Source of the DNA: Planctomycetales bacterium
Lineage (GTDB): Bacteria > Planctomycetota > Planctomycetia > Planctomycetales > Planctomycetaceae
Direction: 5' to 3'
Length of the DNA: 64,000 bases
NCBI GenBank assembly: GCA_028285345.1
Contig: JANQPT010000043.1
Span: forward strand, 186,001-250,000
Shown here: positions 9,467 through 18,281 of the stretch, one piece after another
Position numbering within the stretch: the first letter of the stretch is position 1
How the letters are laid out: each line of letters opens with the position of its first letter
Notes under the pieces: generated by a model
The model's input: only the letters and a program-made list of their open reading frames with translations
The model's database searches: none
What the model was told of the DNA's origin: nothing
Program-made: the position numbers and the translations under genes

Positions 9467-10197
9467 TGCATGCCTGTAACTGTCCTGGTTTGAATTCCTG
9501 TATCATTCGTTACACCGGTCGGGTCCAGTAACGTTTGCTTCGTTTGTGACGCAGTCTCTGCGAGTCCCATCGACGTCACCTTTGTCTCGGATATCACAAT
9601 CAAGTCCGATGCGTCGGTAAGAGGGTGGCATTTGGCGAATCCGTCGTCGACTGCAAATCGACCAAGCGACGATCCGCTTCGGGTTGCGCAATCCCGTCAC
9701 GAATGCACTCGACGTGCTGCGAGCGGGGAATCTCGCACGCCGTAGATTCGAGAGTGGTCCGCGAGCCGAGATATCCCAGACGGCTCGGTAAAGGACTGAT
9801 GTAGCTGCTTCAACCGCTGCTAGCAGTCGCGCGTTGGTCACGGACTGTTTGGAGAACTGACATGTCTGTTTTCGCCTTCAGGGCCGTCGATCGAGGATCT
9901 GACGACGAAAACATTCGAGGCGATCTCAAGATGGGCGGTGGGGGTGTGGATCTGTTGAAGCCCGCCTTCAATTTAGGAACGCCGGCCAATGATTCAAGGC
10001 TCCTTGACGTTGCCCAAAAACTGTGCTTTCCAGGTGCAGACCCAGCTTGGCTCACCCTGCCGTTTTTCTCATTGTGCTGACCGCAGATTCAGACGCACTC
10101 AAGTATTTCCACCGGAATTCGCGCACGCCTACCCAACTCAATGAGGCGAAACCCTGAATTCAATCCGATTTCGTGCCGGAGAGCAGTTTAGGTGAAG
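9467..10197. other. Gene-poor stretch, no supported feature
   Basis: No coding region I can support. The longest frames (for example 9503-9841 on the minus strand) are Arg/Ser-rich without motifs and look like chance reading frames. The stretch leads directly into a tRNA-Pro-like remnant and may be decayed mobile DNA. Confidence 0.4.
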
Positions 10198-10272
10198 TCG
10201 GGGTGACAGGATTTGAACCTACGACCTATTGCCCCCCAGACACTGTTGCATCGCGCCTAAGCTGCCTTCAAA
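10198..10272 (-). pseudogene. tRNA-Pro(GGG)-like remnant: intact 3' half, lost 5' acceptor strand
   Basis: On the minus strand the last 30 or so bases have a complete T arm with the loop TTCAAAT and a 3' acceptor strand CACCCCG plus discriminator A, as in bacterial tRNA-Pro. A loop CTGGGGG would give a GGG anticodon, but the stem beside it has a mismatch. The matching 5' acceptor strand (CGGGGTG) is absent where it should lie, and the D arm is disrupted. This is either a pseudogene or the 3' part of a tRNA copied by an element that integrated there. It is unlikely to be functional. Confidence 0.6.
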
Positions 10273-10645
10273 TCCGCGTAACGCCATCAGGTTTCATCAA
10301 TCTGACGTGGTTCGCAAACGATTGCGAGAAATCGCGAAAATCACGGAAAATCAAGTTCCGCGCCGGCAGATCACCGCCGCCAGATAGTGCGTGATTCGCA
10401 TGACTCGCAGTTGCGATTTCTCTGTACACTTGCTCTTTTTGCCGGCAGCTACCCCCGGAAACCGACTCTTTGCGACGCCACAGTTTGCCGTTATTGGAGT
10501 TCTGGGGGATCGGCTTGGAGCTCCTAGAGTTTCATTTTCATATCGAAAGCCTTATCGAATTCCAGCACGCTCGCCGCAGATTTCAAAATCGTGTTACACT
10601 ACGCGTTCACCGACAAACAACACGATTTATGCGGAGACTTGGGCG
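10273..10645. other. Intergenic stretch upstream of the sialidase gene
   Basis: A reading frame in phase with the sialidase gene extends upstream to 10391, but the added sequence has no relation to the family. I treat it as the 5' flank of that gene. No clear promoter or repeat could be assigned. Confidence 0.4.
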
Positions 10646-12247
10646 ATGTTTGGTCGATTGGCGTTACGGTTTTGCGCAGTTGCATTTGTGTTCTCGATTG
10701 TGGGTCCAACGCTCTCGTGGGCGGCGGATGACGCGGACCAGGTAACGGCAACCGTTTCGCAGCGCGTGCATCCGGTGCTGATCCGCAACGATCACAATCC
10801 GCTGCTGCGTTTGACGATCGACGCGCCGCGAGCGGACGTGATCGTCGATGCCGTCACGATTTCGTTGGCTGGCACGGACGATGTGCACGACATCGAATTG
10901 CTGGAATTGTTCTTTGCCGGCGAGAAGTCGCGATTCTCGACCGCAGCGCGGTTCGGCGAAGCGGTCCGTCCGGATGGGCAGGACTCCATCACGATTCGCG
11001 GACACGCCCGGCTGAAGGCAGGCAAGAATGACTTCTGGTTGTCCTGCCGCTTAAAGCCGGGTGCAGACTTGGGACACAAAGTCGATGCGACCTGCACGCT
11101 AATCGTGACCACGGCTGGACCGGTGACGCCGGTCGACAATACCGGCGGGCTTCGCAAACGTATCGGCATCGCCCTGCGGCGGCACTACGACGACGGCGTC
11201 CACACCTATCGCATCCCCGCTCTCGCCACGACGCCCAAAGGCACACTGCTGTGCGTGTACGACATGCGCCGCCGCAAGTCGCGCGATTTGCAGGAGGACA
11301 TCGACATCGGCCTCTCGCGCAGCACCGACGGCGGCCGCACGTGGGCGCCGCCGCAGGTGATCATGGACATGGGCACGCACAACGGACTGCCGCAGGAATT
11401 AAACGGCTGCAGCGATCCGGGAATCATCGTCGATGCGAAGACGGGCAAGATTTTTTGCTTCGCCGTTTGGATGCAGGGGAAGGCGGGCAAGCATCAATGG
11501 CGCGCGGACGGCTCGGAACCAGGTTTTGAAATCGGCAAAGCGGCCCAGTTCTTGATGGTGACCAGCAACGACGACGGCAAGACCTGGTCAAAGCCGCAAA
11601 ACATGACGCGGACCTGGAAAAAGCCGGAGTGGATCCTCTACGCCCCCTCGCCGCAACAGGGAATTACGCTCGCCGACGGGACATTGGCGATGCCCACGCA
11701 AGGCCGCGACGCGGACGATCGCACGTTTTCCAATCTGTTGCTCAGCAAAGACCATGGCGAGACGTGGTCCGTCTCTCCAATTGCCTCGCACGGCAATAAC
11801 GAATGCCAGGTCGTGCAGCGCGTGGACGGGTCGCTGATGATGAATATGCGCACCGGGCGGCCGACGAAATTCCGCACCGTCGCGGTCAGCGACGACGGCG
11901 GACAGTCGTGGCGTTCGCACACGACGAACCGGAATACATTAATCGAGCCGAACTGCAACGGCAGCTTATACCGGTTCGATTATCAGCGGGACGGCGAAAA
12001 GCGATCGGTGCTGCTGTTCGCCAACCCCCACTCACAAACTGGCCGCGACCACCATTCGATTCAAGTTAGTTTCGATGACGGCGAAACATGGCCTGCCAAA
12101 AATCGCCTGCTCTTAGACGAAGGCCGCGGCCGCGGCTACCCCAGCCTGAGCCGAGTGGATGATGAGCATGTGGGGATCGTCTATGAGGGAAGCGGCGCCG
12201 ATTTGGTGTTTGAGCGGATCTCACTGGCGGAATTGATTGAAAAGTGA
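10646..12247 (+). CDS. Secreted sialidase-like protein (GH33/BNR repeats)
   Basis: About 533 residues. A signal peptide (FGRLALRFCAVAFVFSIV, cleaved near SWAA) is followed by a beta-sandwich domain to about residue 165 and then a six-bladed sialidase propeller. The propeller shows YRIPAL, which carries the first Arg of the catalytic triad, and at least five Asp boxes: STDGGRTW, SNDDGKTW, SKDHGETW, SDDGGQSW, SFDDGETW. It probably releases sialic acid or a related sugar from extracellular glycans, in line with a planctomycete that feeds on polysaccharides or mucins. The ATG at 10646 directly precedes the signal peptide. A repeat element begins immediately after the stop. Confidence 0.9.
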   Translation: MFGRLALRFCAVAFVFSIVGPTLSWAADDADQVTATVSQRVHPVLIRNDHNPLLRLTIDAPRADVIVDAVTISLAGTDDVHDIELLELFFAGEKSRFSTAARFGEAVRPDGQDSITIRGHARLKAGKNDFWLSCRLKPGADLGHKVDATCTLIVTTAGPVTPVDNTGGLRKRIGIALRRHYDDGVHTYRIPALATTPKGTLLCVYDMRRRKSRDLQEDIDIGLSRSTDGGRTWAPPQVIMDMGTHNGLPQELNGCSDPGIIVDAKTGKIFCFAVWMQGKAGKHQWRADGSEPGFEIGKAAQFLMVTSNDDGKTWSKPQNMTRTWKKPEWILYAPSPQQGITLADGTLAMPTQGRDADDRTFSNLLLSKDHGETWSVSPIASHGNNECQVVQRVDGSLMMNMRTGRPTKFRTVAVSDDGGQSWRSHTTNRNTLIEPNCNGSLYRFDYQRDGEKRSVLLFANPHSQTGRDHHSIQVSFDDGETWPAKNRLLLDEGRGRGYPSLSRVDDEHVGIVYEGSGADLVFERISLAELIEK

Positions 12248-12248
12248 A

Positions 12249-12323
12249 GTAGGTCCGGCTGTGCCGGACGAAACTAAATAACGCACCCTCGAATCAACGG
12301 CGGTCGGTACAACCGGCCCGACG
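12249..12323. repeat. Palindromic repeat family A, copy 1
   Basis: About 75 bases starting GTAGGTCCGG, with a hairpin of 7-base arms and a 3-base loop (GTCCGGC/GCCGGAC) and a second hairpin near the right end (12302-12318, one wobble pair). Two further copies lie at 13035 and 30484 in the same orientation. It fills the gap between two convergent genes and may also act as a bidirectional terminator. Confidence 0.85.
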
Positions 12324-12327
12324 AAAA

Positions 12328-12975
12328 TCACATTTCCCCACACTGTAGTTCCACGTCCAACGTTCTCAGGTAATCGAGCAGAAACTCCGTTCGTTCCTGT
12401 GCCATCCGCAAACCCGACTCCGTCTGCATCGAATCCGCCAATTTGAGCAGCTTGCTGAAGAAATGGTCGAGGACAAACCGGGTGTCGTCCGGCGGTCGGG
12501 TTCTACAAAAAGGATCGGTGGGACTTAACATTTCAATGCCGAGATGACCGCCCAGCATCAGGCAGCGGCTCAGCCCGATTGCGCCGAGTGCATCCAGCCG
12601 ATCCGCATCCTGCAGCACTTTCGCTTCCAGCGTCCGAGGCGCAATGCCGGCCGAATAGCTGTGTGCCGTGATCGCATGGTGAATTGAATCCAGATATTCG
12701 TCCGGATAGCGTTTCTCCCGCAGGAACTGAACGGCGCGATCCGCCGCGAGCTGCGATGCCTGCGAACGCGCTGCCGAGTTCTTAGCGACATGCACGCAGT
12801 CGTGGAGCCACGCTGCCGGAATCAAGATCCACAGATCGGCTTTCTCAGCAGCGGCGATTTTTCGCGAATTAGCGACGACCCGCTTGACATGTTGCATGTC
12901 ATGTGCCGGATCGCCTCCGCACTGGTGAGAAACAAAGTCGGCGAATTCAGCTTGCCAGGCGGCAAGGTCCGGCAT
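12328..12975 (-). CDS. HD-domain phosphohydrolase
   Basis: About 215 residues. HD-superfamily metal ligands are visible: the first His in HDMQHVKRV, the WLHDCVHV doublet at about residue 70, and LQDADRLDALGAIG for the later Asp. The layout resembles the YedJ/YpgQ group of small HD hydrolases, which act on nucleotides or related phosphates; the substrate here is unknown. The start at 12975 is preceded by GGGAGGTG at ideal spacing. The frame is open 51 bases further upstream but without such a site. Copies of repeat family A lie on both sides of this gene. Confidence 0.87.
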   Translation of the reverse strand: MPDLAAWQAEFADFVSHQCGGDPAHDMQHVKRVVANSRKIAAAEKADLWILIPAAWLHDCVHVAKNSAARSQASQLAADRAVQFLREKRYPDEYLDSIHHAITAHSYSAGIAPRTLEAKVLQDADRLDALGAIGLSRCLMLGGHLGIEMLSPTDPFCRTRPPDDTRFVLDHFFSKLLKLADSMQTESGLRMAQERTEFLLDYLRTLDVELQCGEM

Positions 12976-13034
12976 CAAGCACCTCCCGTCAGGCTGGTCC
13001 GGCAATGTTGGGCGGCTCATCATCAATTAGTGAC

Positions 13035-13108
13035 GTAGGTCCGGCTGTGCCGGACGCAGTTGAGCGATGCACCATCGAATTAACAGCGGCCGGTAGAACC
13101 GGCCCTAC
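13035..13108. repeat. Palindromic repeat family A, copy 2
   Basis: 74 bases bounded by GTAGG and CCTAC. It contains the same left hairpin as copy 1 and a right hairpin of perfect 7-base arms (GGCCGGT/ACCGGCC, loop AGA). It lies between the upstream flank of the HD gene and the 3' end of the DUF1501 gene. Confidence 0.88.
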
Positions 13109-13117
13109 GCATCGCGG

Positions 13118-14569
13118 TCACGCCAAAATCTCACGCACGAGTTCGCCGTGAATATCGGTCAGCCGATAATCCCGGCCCTGAAAACGGTACGTCAACCGTT
13201 CGTGGTCGATGCCTAGGCAGTGCAGCAGCGTGGCGTTGAGGTCGTGAACGTGGACGGGGGATTCCGCGATGTTGTAGCTGAAGTCGTCGGTCGCGCCGTG
13301 CGTATAGCCCGCTTTGGAGCCGCCGCCGGCTAGAAACATCGTGAAACAGCGGGGATGGTGGTCGCGGCCGTAGTTCTTGGCGGTCAGCGTGCCTTGGCTG
13401 TAGACGGTCCGGCCGAACTCGCCGCCCCAGATGATCAGCGTCTCGTCGAGCATGCCGCGCCGTTTCAGGTCCTTGATCAGGGCGGCGGTCGGTTGGTCGA
13501 CGTCTTTGCACTGCCGGGCGACTTCGGGGACGAGGTTGCCGTGCTGGTCCCAGCCGCGGTGATAGAGCTGAATGAATCGCACCCCGCGCTCGGCCAGCCG
13601 CCGGGCGAGCAGGCAATTGCGGGCGTAGGTGCCCGGCCGGGCAACGTCGTCGCCGTACATGTCGAGCGTCTGCTTGGTCTCGCCGGAGATGTCGATCAGT
13701 TCCGGGACCGAGCTTTGCATGCGATAGGCCATCTCGAAGGCCGCGATGCGGGCGGTGATTTCTGGATCGCCGGTTCGCTGTTGTTCGAGTGAGTTTAACT
13801 GCGACAACCCGTCGAGCAATTCGCGGCGGCCCTTGTCATCCAGGCCGGGCGGGTTGGAAAGATACATCACCGGATCGCCGACGGAGCGGAATTGCACGCC
13901 CTGGTAGCTGGAGGGCAAGAACCCGCTGCCCCACAGCCGGGCGTATAGCGGCTGTCCGACGGGGCGGCCGGTGCCCATCGAGTTCATCACGACGAAGGCG
14001 GGCAGGTTTTGGCATTCGCTGCCCAGTCCGTAACTGATCCAGGCGCCGAAACTGGGCCGGCCCGGCTGCTGCGATCCGGTTTGGAAAAAGGTGATCGCCG
14101 GATCGTGATTGATCGCTTCGGTGTGCACCGTTTTGATCAGGCACAAATCGTCGACGATCTCCGCCAGATGCGGCAACAGCTCGCTGACCCACGTCCCGCT
14201 CTCGCCGTGCTGTTGGAATTTGTAATAGCCGGGCGCCACCGGAAACCGCTTCTGCCCGGAGGTCATCCCCGTGAGCCGCTGACCGCCGAACACCGACTTC
14301 GGTACGTCCTTGTCGAACAGGTCCTTTAGCGCCGGTTTGTAGTCAAACGTCTCAAACTGCGACGGCCCGCCCGACTGGCAGAGATAAATCACCCGTTTGG
14401 CTCGCGGCGCAAAGTGCGGGCCGGTCGACGTCGCGGAATCCTGAGCGGCGCCCGCCCGTCCATCCAGCAACATCGAAAGCGCCGCCGTGCCGATGCCGAC
14501 TCCCGCGGCGGCATGGGAGAAGAAGTGCCGACGTGTCGTTGACAATCCATGTTCGAGATCAGCGTGCAT
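13118..14569 (-). CDS. DUF1501 family protein, Tat-exported
   Basis: 483 residues. The N-terminus has a twin-arginine leader ([19 protein letters not shown]). The sulfatase/phosphatase-like DUF1501 fold follows: [18 protein letters not shown] near residue 65, [41 protein letters not shown] and [17 protein letters not shown]. These His/Asp/Glu positions are the expected metal-binding sites of this family. The enzymatic reaction is not known. Such proteins are usually encoded beside DUF1549/DUF1553 proteins; this one has no such partner, unlike the second copy at 43701. Confidence 0.92.
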   Translation of the reverse strand: MHADLEHGLSTTRRHFFSHAAAGVGIGTAALSMLLDGRAGAAQDSATSTGPHFAPRAKRVIYLCQSGGPSQFETFDYKPALKDLFDKDVPKSVFGGQRLTGMTSGQKRFPVAPGYYKFQQHGESGTWVSELLPHLAEIVDDLCLIKTVHTEAINHDPAITFFQTGSQQPGRPSFGAWISYGLGSECQNLPAFVVMNSMGTGRPVGQPLYARLWGSGFLPSSYQGVQFRSVGDPVMYLSNPPGLDDKGRRELLDGLSQLNSLEQQRTGDPEITARIAAFEMAYRMQSSVPELIDISGETKQTLDMYGDDVARPGTYARNCLLARRLAERGVRFIQLYHRGWDQHGNLVPEVARQCKDVDQPTAALIKDLKRRGMLDETLIIWGGEFGRTVYSQGTLTAKNYGRDHHPRCFTMFLAGGGSKAGYTHGATDDFSYNIAESPVHVHDLNATLLHCLGIDHERLTYRFQGRDYRLTDIHGELVREILA

Positions 14570-14593
14570 TGTGCTCAGCCTCTAATCATCAAT

Positions 14594-14693
14594 GGGTGCC
14601 ATGCTCTCACGGCACAAAGTGCCGAGTGAGCATGCTGCCGTGCATCTTCAACCGCCATGGCCACCCGCCTGCCGGCATGAGACCATGGCGCCC
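14594..14693. repeat. Dispersed repeat family D, copy 1
   Basis: Begins GGGTGCCATGCTCTC and contains the half-palindrome CGGCAC...GTGCCG, then a second part that ends in CCATGGCGCCC. A related copy lies at 45181. It sits upstream of the DUF1501 gene, between it and the small membrane protein gene at 14714. Confidence 0.65.
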
Positions 14694-14713
14694 TGCGCAA
14701 TGATGAGTAAATC

Positions 14714-15097
14714 TCATTCTCGAGCAGATTCGTGAGAATCGTGGGCGGTGTCACGATATTTGTACGATTGCTGATGACCAGATTCATCGATCCAAGTTGA
14801 GATCCGTTTCTCGTAATCATATTTGAAGTTGCGTTTGTCGGCCAAATACCAAGAATAGCTGTACAACAGATTCCCAACGATCGCGATTGCGAACGGAACA
14901 ATGAGCAACCAAAGCTTTGGCCATGTAAAAGTTCCGCTCACGCCGATGTAGATCAGATACACAGGGACGACAATTAGGCAGACGATTGCTAAAAGGCCAA
15001 TCAGGTCTGAGATGACGTGAAGTAGGTATCCTTTCGGGCTACACAATTTTTTCCCAATTCGCTGCACCTCGTCATACCACATCGGATTGATGAACAT
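14714..15097 (-). CDS. Hypothetical membrane protein, two to three helices
   Basis: 127 residues. The hydrophobic stretches at about 26-51 (HVISDLIGLLAIVCLIVVPV) and 58-82 (WPKLWLLIVPFAIAIVGNL) are followed by a charged cytoplasmic tail rich in Lys, Glu and His. No signal peptide. I do not recognise the family. Translation features and hydropathy argue for a real gene. Confidence 0.65.
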   Translation of the reverse strand: MFINPMWYDEVQRIGKKLCSPKGYLLHVISDLIGLLAIVCLIVVPVYLIYIGVSGTFTWPKLWLLIVPFAIAIVGNLLYSYSWYLADKRNFKYDYEKRISTWIDESGHQQSYKYRDTAHDSHESARE

Positions 15098-15346
15098 GTG
15101 GTTCGTCCGCGGCTCTGTTTTGAGCGGCCCCTGACAAACTCAGTCCCCCCCGGTTGAACGAGAAGGACAATTGCGATCTCGGCACTCTCGTATGATGACC
15201 CGTCTGGAGGAATAATTCCATAGCACCCAACGCAGGCAAAAAATGCCAACGTGTCGTTGCCAAAGATAGTCAATTCATTCGTGTCAATTCGTGCAATTCG
15301 TGGCCAGATCTTTGATTCGCAGCAGCAACGACCCAGATGCACCAAT
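15098..15346. other. Intergenic stretch with a fragment of repeat family E type
   Basis: Contains a GTGTCAATTCGTGCAATTCG stretch near 15286 that resembles the core of the dispersed family E sequence (see 56441 and 25078). No coding region is supported. Confidence 0.35.
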
Positions 15347-16237
15347 CTATTCACTCGCCGAGTCCGCCGATCCGGCGATCACTTTCGTGAGATCGTCACT
15401 CAGAATCGACGGGCACCAGTAAGTTTCAATGTGCTCCACCACCAATTCCGTCCCCCGCGCATGACTGACGTATGGCGGCTGACGCGGATCATACATCGCG
15501 TCTGTCAGATCGCGGGCCAGGACGACGTTGAAACCAAGACGCGTCATCTGCCGGATGCCAAACGGCCGTCCCAGAATGCACATATTCGTGTGCACGCCCA
15601 TAATGACCACGTTCTTGATGCCCAGTTTATGGAGAAGGTTATAGATTTCCTGCCCGCTCTCGCTGACACCGTCGTAACCGACGATCTTGATCGCTGCATG
15701 CTGCCGCGTATAGGTCCCGACCCGCGGTGCGACCACCGGATCGTCACAAGGCGACTTTGACGTATCGACCGGCATCGCCGGCTCTTTGGCCGGTTCGAGA
15801 TAACACCACTTCTCGATCGGCACCGGCGGCTTGGCGTGTGGCGCTTGCCGCATCCTCAGCCGCTGCGGCGTCTCGGCGTAGACGTCGGTGACGTTGCTCG
15901 GCGCGTGAATAATCTGCACGCCGTGGTCGCGGGCCGCGGTAATCACGCTGTTGACCTTCGGCGCCAACACGCCGACCCGTTGCGTTGCCGCCTTGCAGTA
16001 CAACTGATCCCACATGTCGATGATAATGATCGCCGTTTCATTGACGTTCCAACGCGCTTCGCGGAAGTGCGGCTCGCTGTCGTTTTTCTGGCGACTGCGA
16101 AGCTTCAGCAACAGTTTTCCCGGCACTGCGGGACGGTTGGGCAGTCTTTCGGCGGGAGCGTCTTCTGCAATGGCAGAGTTCACCAGCAGCGTGCCGAATA
16201 GTACCGCTGGGAGGAAATGTTTCGGGCCGCTGCGCAT
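15347..16237 (-). CDS. Secreted isochorismatase-fold cysteine hydrolase
   Basis: 296 residues. A signal peptide ends near NSAIAEDA. The cysteine-hydrolase fold follows: the catalytic Asp in AIIIIDMWDQ (about residue 75) and the nucleophile Cys in VVIMGVHTNMCILG (about 220). A Lys of the triad should lie between them, probably near the KWCYLEP segment. Exported members of this family are common in planctomycetes; the substrate (an amide or nicotinamidase-like compound) is unknown. It ends 30 bases after the stop of the acyl-CoA dehydrogenase gene and may share its transcript. Confidence 0.85.
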   Translation of the reverse strand: MRSGPKHFLPAVLFGTLLVNSAIAEDAPAERLPNRPAVPGKLLLKLRSRQKNDSEPHFREARWNVNETAIIIIDMWDQLYCKAATQRVGVLAPKVNSVITAARDHGVQIIHAPSNVTDVYAETPQRLRMRQAPHAKPPVPIEKWCYLEPAKEPAMPVDTSKSPCDDPVVAPRVGTYTRQHAAIKIVGYDGVSESGQEIYNLLHKLGIKNVVIMGVHTNMCILGRPFGIRQMTRLGFNVVLARDLTDAMYDPRQPPYVSHARGTELVVEHIETYWCPSILSDDLTKVIAGSADSASE

Positions 16238-16267
16238 ATTGCCGATCCCCGGTTCACTCGCGACAGG

Positions 16268-18049
16268 TTACTTTGCGTCGTGCTTCAGCCAACTGTCCGC
16301 GACTTGCGTATACTGCGCGTCGTCATTATCCGCGATCGCCGCCAGCCGCAGCCGGTTGCGGCGGTCGGCGATCTTCAAATACAGCAATCCCGTCTGAAAA
16401 TCGCGTTCCGCTTGCTCGCCGTCGAGCCGGCCGTCGGCCACCATGCCCAACAGCCGTGAATAGACGCAACTGGCCATAAACAATTCCGTCCCCATGTCCC
16501 CGAGCCGCCCGTGATGATATTGCCGGTCCAGAAACGCTTCGCGGTGTTTCATCAGCAAACTCTGGCAGACGCCGCCGAACTGCACGACCTGCCGCCCCAG
16601 CGCCCGTGCGGCCGGCTGCAGCCGCGCGTGGGTCACCGGCAGCGGAGCACTCGACCAAACCCGGCCGGCTGAACTTGCCGCAAAGTTCCACAGTTTGCCC
16701 GCACCGGTCAACGGATTCTTCGCCGCCTGCTGCACCTCCTGCAGATTCATGCCGACACCCCGCAAGCCGACCATCGCGATGAACGAACGCAGCACGTCGT
16801 TCGCTCCTTCGCCGATCTGGTTGATCCGCGCGTCGCGCATCATCCGCTCCAACGGCTCGGTCGTGAAGTAACCCGCCCCGCCGTACAACTGCAGCGTGTC
16901 GTTGACAATCTGCCACAGCCGCTCGCTGGCGAAGACCTTCAGCATCGCCGTCTCCAGCATGTAATCCTCCGCGTCGCTGTCGATCAACGCCGCCGTGTGA
17001 TAGACCGCGCTCTCCATCGCGAACGTATCGGCCGCGGCGACGGCGATTTTTTCCTTGACCAATTCAAATTGGCCGATGTTCTTGCCGAATTGCCGCCGAC
17101 GATTGGCGTAATCGGTCGCCTTCTGTAGGCAGGCTTTCGCGGCGCCGGTGCAGCATGCGCCAAATGTCGTCCGTCCGAAATCGAGCACGGTCAGCGCCAG
17201 CCGCAGACCCTTGCCGATCTCGCCCAGAATGTTCTCCGTCGGCACAAACATTTCCTTAAACGCCAGCCGCGCCGTCGCCGTGCCGCGGATGCCGCATTTG
17301 TCCATGCGGGCTTCGACGACTTCAAAGCCGGGCATGTCGGGCGTCACCAAAAACGCGGTCACCTTACCGTCCGGCTCGTTGGGGTCCGGCGTGCGGGCCA
17401 TCACCGTCAGCACGCCGGAAATGGCACCATTGGTGATGTACCGCTTTTCGCCGTTGAGAATATAGCCATCGCCGTTCGGCGCGGGCGTCGCCCGCGTTTG
17501 CACGTTCGCCGCATCGGACCCCGCCTCCGGTTCGGTCAGTGCGAAGGCGGCCAACGTTTCACCGGCCGCCATCGGACGCATCCAACGCCGCTTTTGCTCT
17601 TCCGTGCCGAACAGATCCAATCCGCGGACGCCGATCGAATGGTGCGCATTGACGAACACGCCCGTCGCCGCACAATGTCCGCCGATCACTTCCATCACGC
17701 GGCAGTAGTTTTGTTGCGATAATCCGCGGCCGCCCAATTCGGGCGAAATCGTCATACCCAACACACCGATGTCGCCCAAACCGCGAATCACTTCCGGCGG
17801 AATGTCCGAATTGCGGTCCACCTCTGCGGCGTCGAGATGCTCGTTCAAATACTCGCGGACTTCCGTTACCGCTTGATCGCCGATCGCCCGCTGCTCGGCC
17901 GACAATTTGGGATACGGCACGATCGCATCGGTCAGAAACCGGCCAAAGAATAGCTCTTTGGCAAATCCAACTTTTTGCGGTCCCGAGAAGAGCAACTCCT
18001 CGGCCTGCTGAATCTGTTTTTGCTGAAGTTCGTCCAACGCCTGTGCCAT
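16268..18049 (-). CDS. Acyl-CoA dehydrogenase, long form
   Basis: About 593 residues, longer than the usual 380 because of an extra C-terminal helical domain, as in very-long-chain acyl-CoA dehydrogenases. The acyl-CoA dehydrogenase signature is clear: FALTEPEAGSDAANVQT near residue 178, KRYITNG, DFGRTTFGA and the FAD/active-site region YGGAGYFTTEPLERMMRD with DARINQIGEGAND. It should oxidise acyl-CoA thioesters in beta-oxidation. I use the ATG at 18049 (MAQALDELQQ); the 12 residues upstream look unrelated. Confidence 0.92.
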   Translation of the reverse strand: MAQALDELQQKQIQQAEELLFSGPQKVGFAKELFFGRFLTDAIVPYPKLSAEQRAIGDQAVTEVREYLNEHLDAAEVDRNSDIPPEVIRGLGDIGVLGMTISPELGGRGLSQQNYCRVMEVIGGHCAATGVFVNAHHSIGVRGLDLFGTEEQKRRWMRPMAAGETLAAFALTEPEAGSDAANVQTRATPAPNGDGYILNGEKRYITNGAISGVLTVMARTPDPNEPDGKVTAFLVTPDMPGFEVVEARMDKCGIRGTATARLAFKEMFVPTENILGEIGKGLRLALTVLDFGRTTFGACCTGAAKACLQKATDYANRRRQFGKNIGQFELVKEKIAVAAADTFAMESAVYHTAALIDSDAEDYMLETAMLKVFASERLWQIVNDTLQLYGGAGYFTTEPLERMMRDARINQIGEGANDVLRSFIAMVGLRGVGMNLQEVQQAAKNPLTGAGKLWNFAASSAGRVWSSAPLPVTHARLQPAARALGRQVVQFGGVCQSLLMKHREAFLDRQYHHGRLGDMGTELFMASCVYSRLLGMVADGRLDGEQAERDFQTGLLYLKIADRRNRLRLAAIADNDDAQYTQVADSWLKHDAK

Positions 18050-18089
18050 CGCCCCGCTCCTAATTCCCCGAAACAAAAATCTCAAACTC

Positions 18090-18155
18090 GTAGGGTCCGC
18101 TCTGCGGACCGAAACTTGGGATCGTCCTTACGGCCCTCCGCACAGCGGACCCTAC
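18090..18155. repeat. Palindromic repeat, GTAGGGTCCGC type (family B)
   Basis: 66 bases bounded by GTAGGGTCCGC and GCGGACCCTAC. Each end is itself a hairpin (GGTCCGC TCT GCGGACC on the left; TCCGC ACA GCGGA on the right). The design is the same as family A but with different arm sequences. It lies between the divergent dehydrogenase and CehA-like genes. Confidence 0.75.
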
Positions 18156-18281
18156 TAGTAAACTGTCAACACTTTTCAAATTCTACGCCGGTCGTTGTGC
18201 ATTCGACTAGTGAACTTTAGGATAAGAACAGCCGAAACTTCTGAGTATTTGCCCCGACACAATGCCGAGCGAGACAGCACG

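Noticed and set aside
10173-10394. Plus-strand frame with VTGFEPTTYCPPD
   Set aside because: Again an antisense tRNA artefact, here over the tRNA-Pro-like remnant.
13131-13616. 161-codon minus-strand frame inside the DUF1501 gene
   Set aside because: It overlaps a clearly recognised gene in another phase and is Arg/Pro-rich without motifs.
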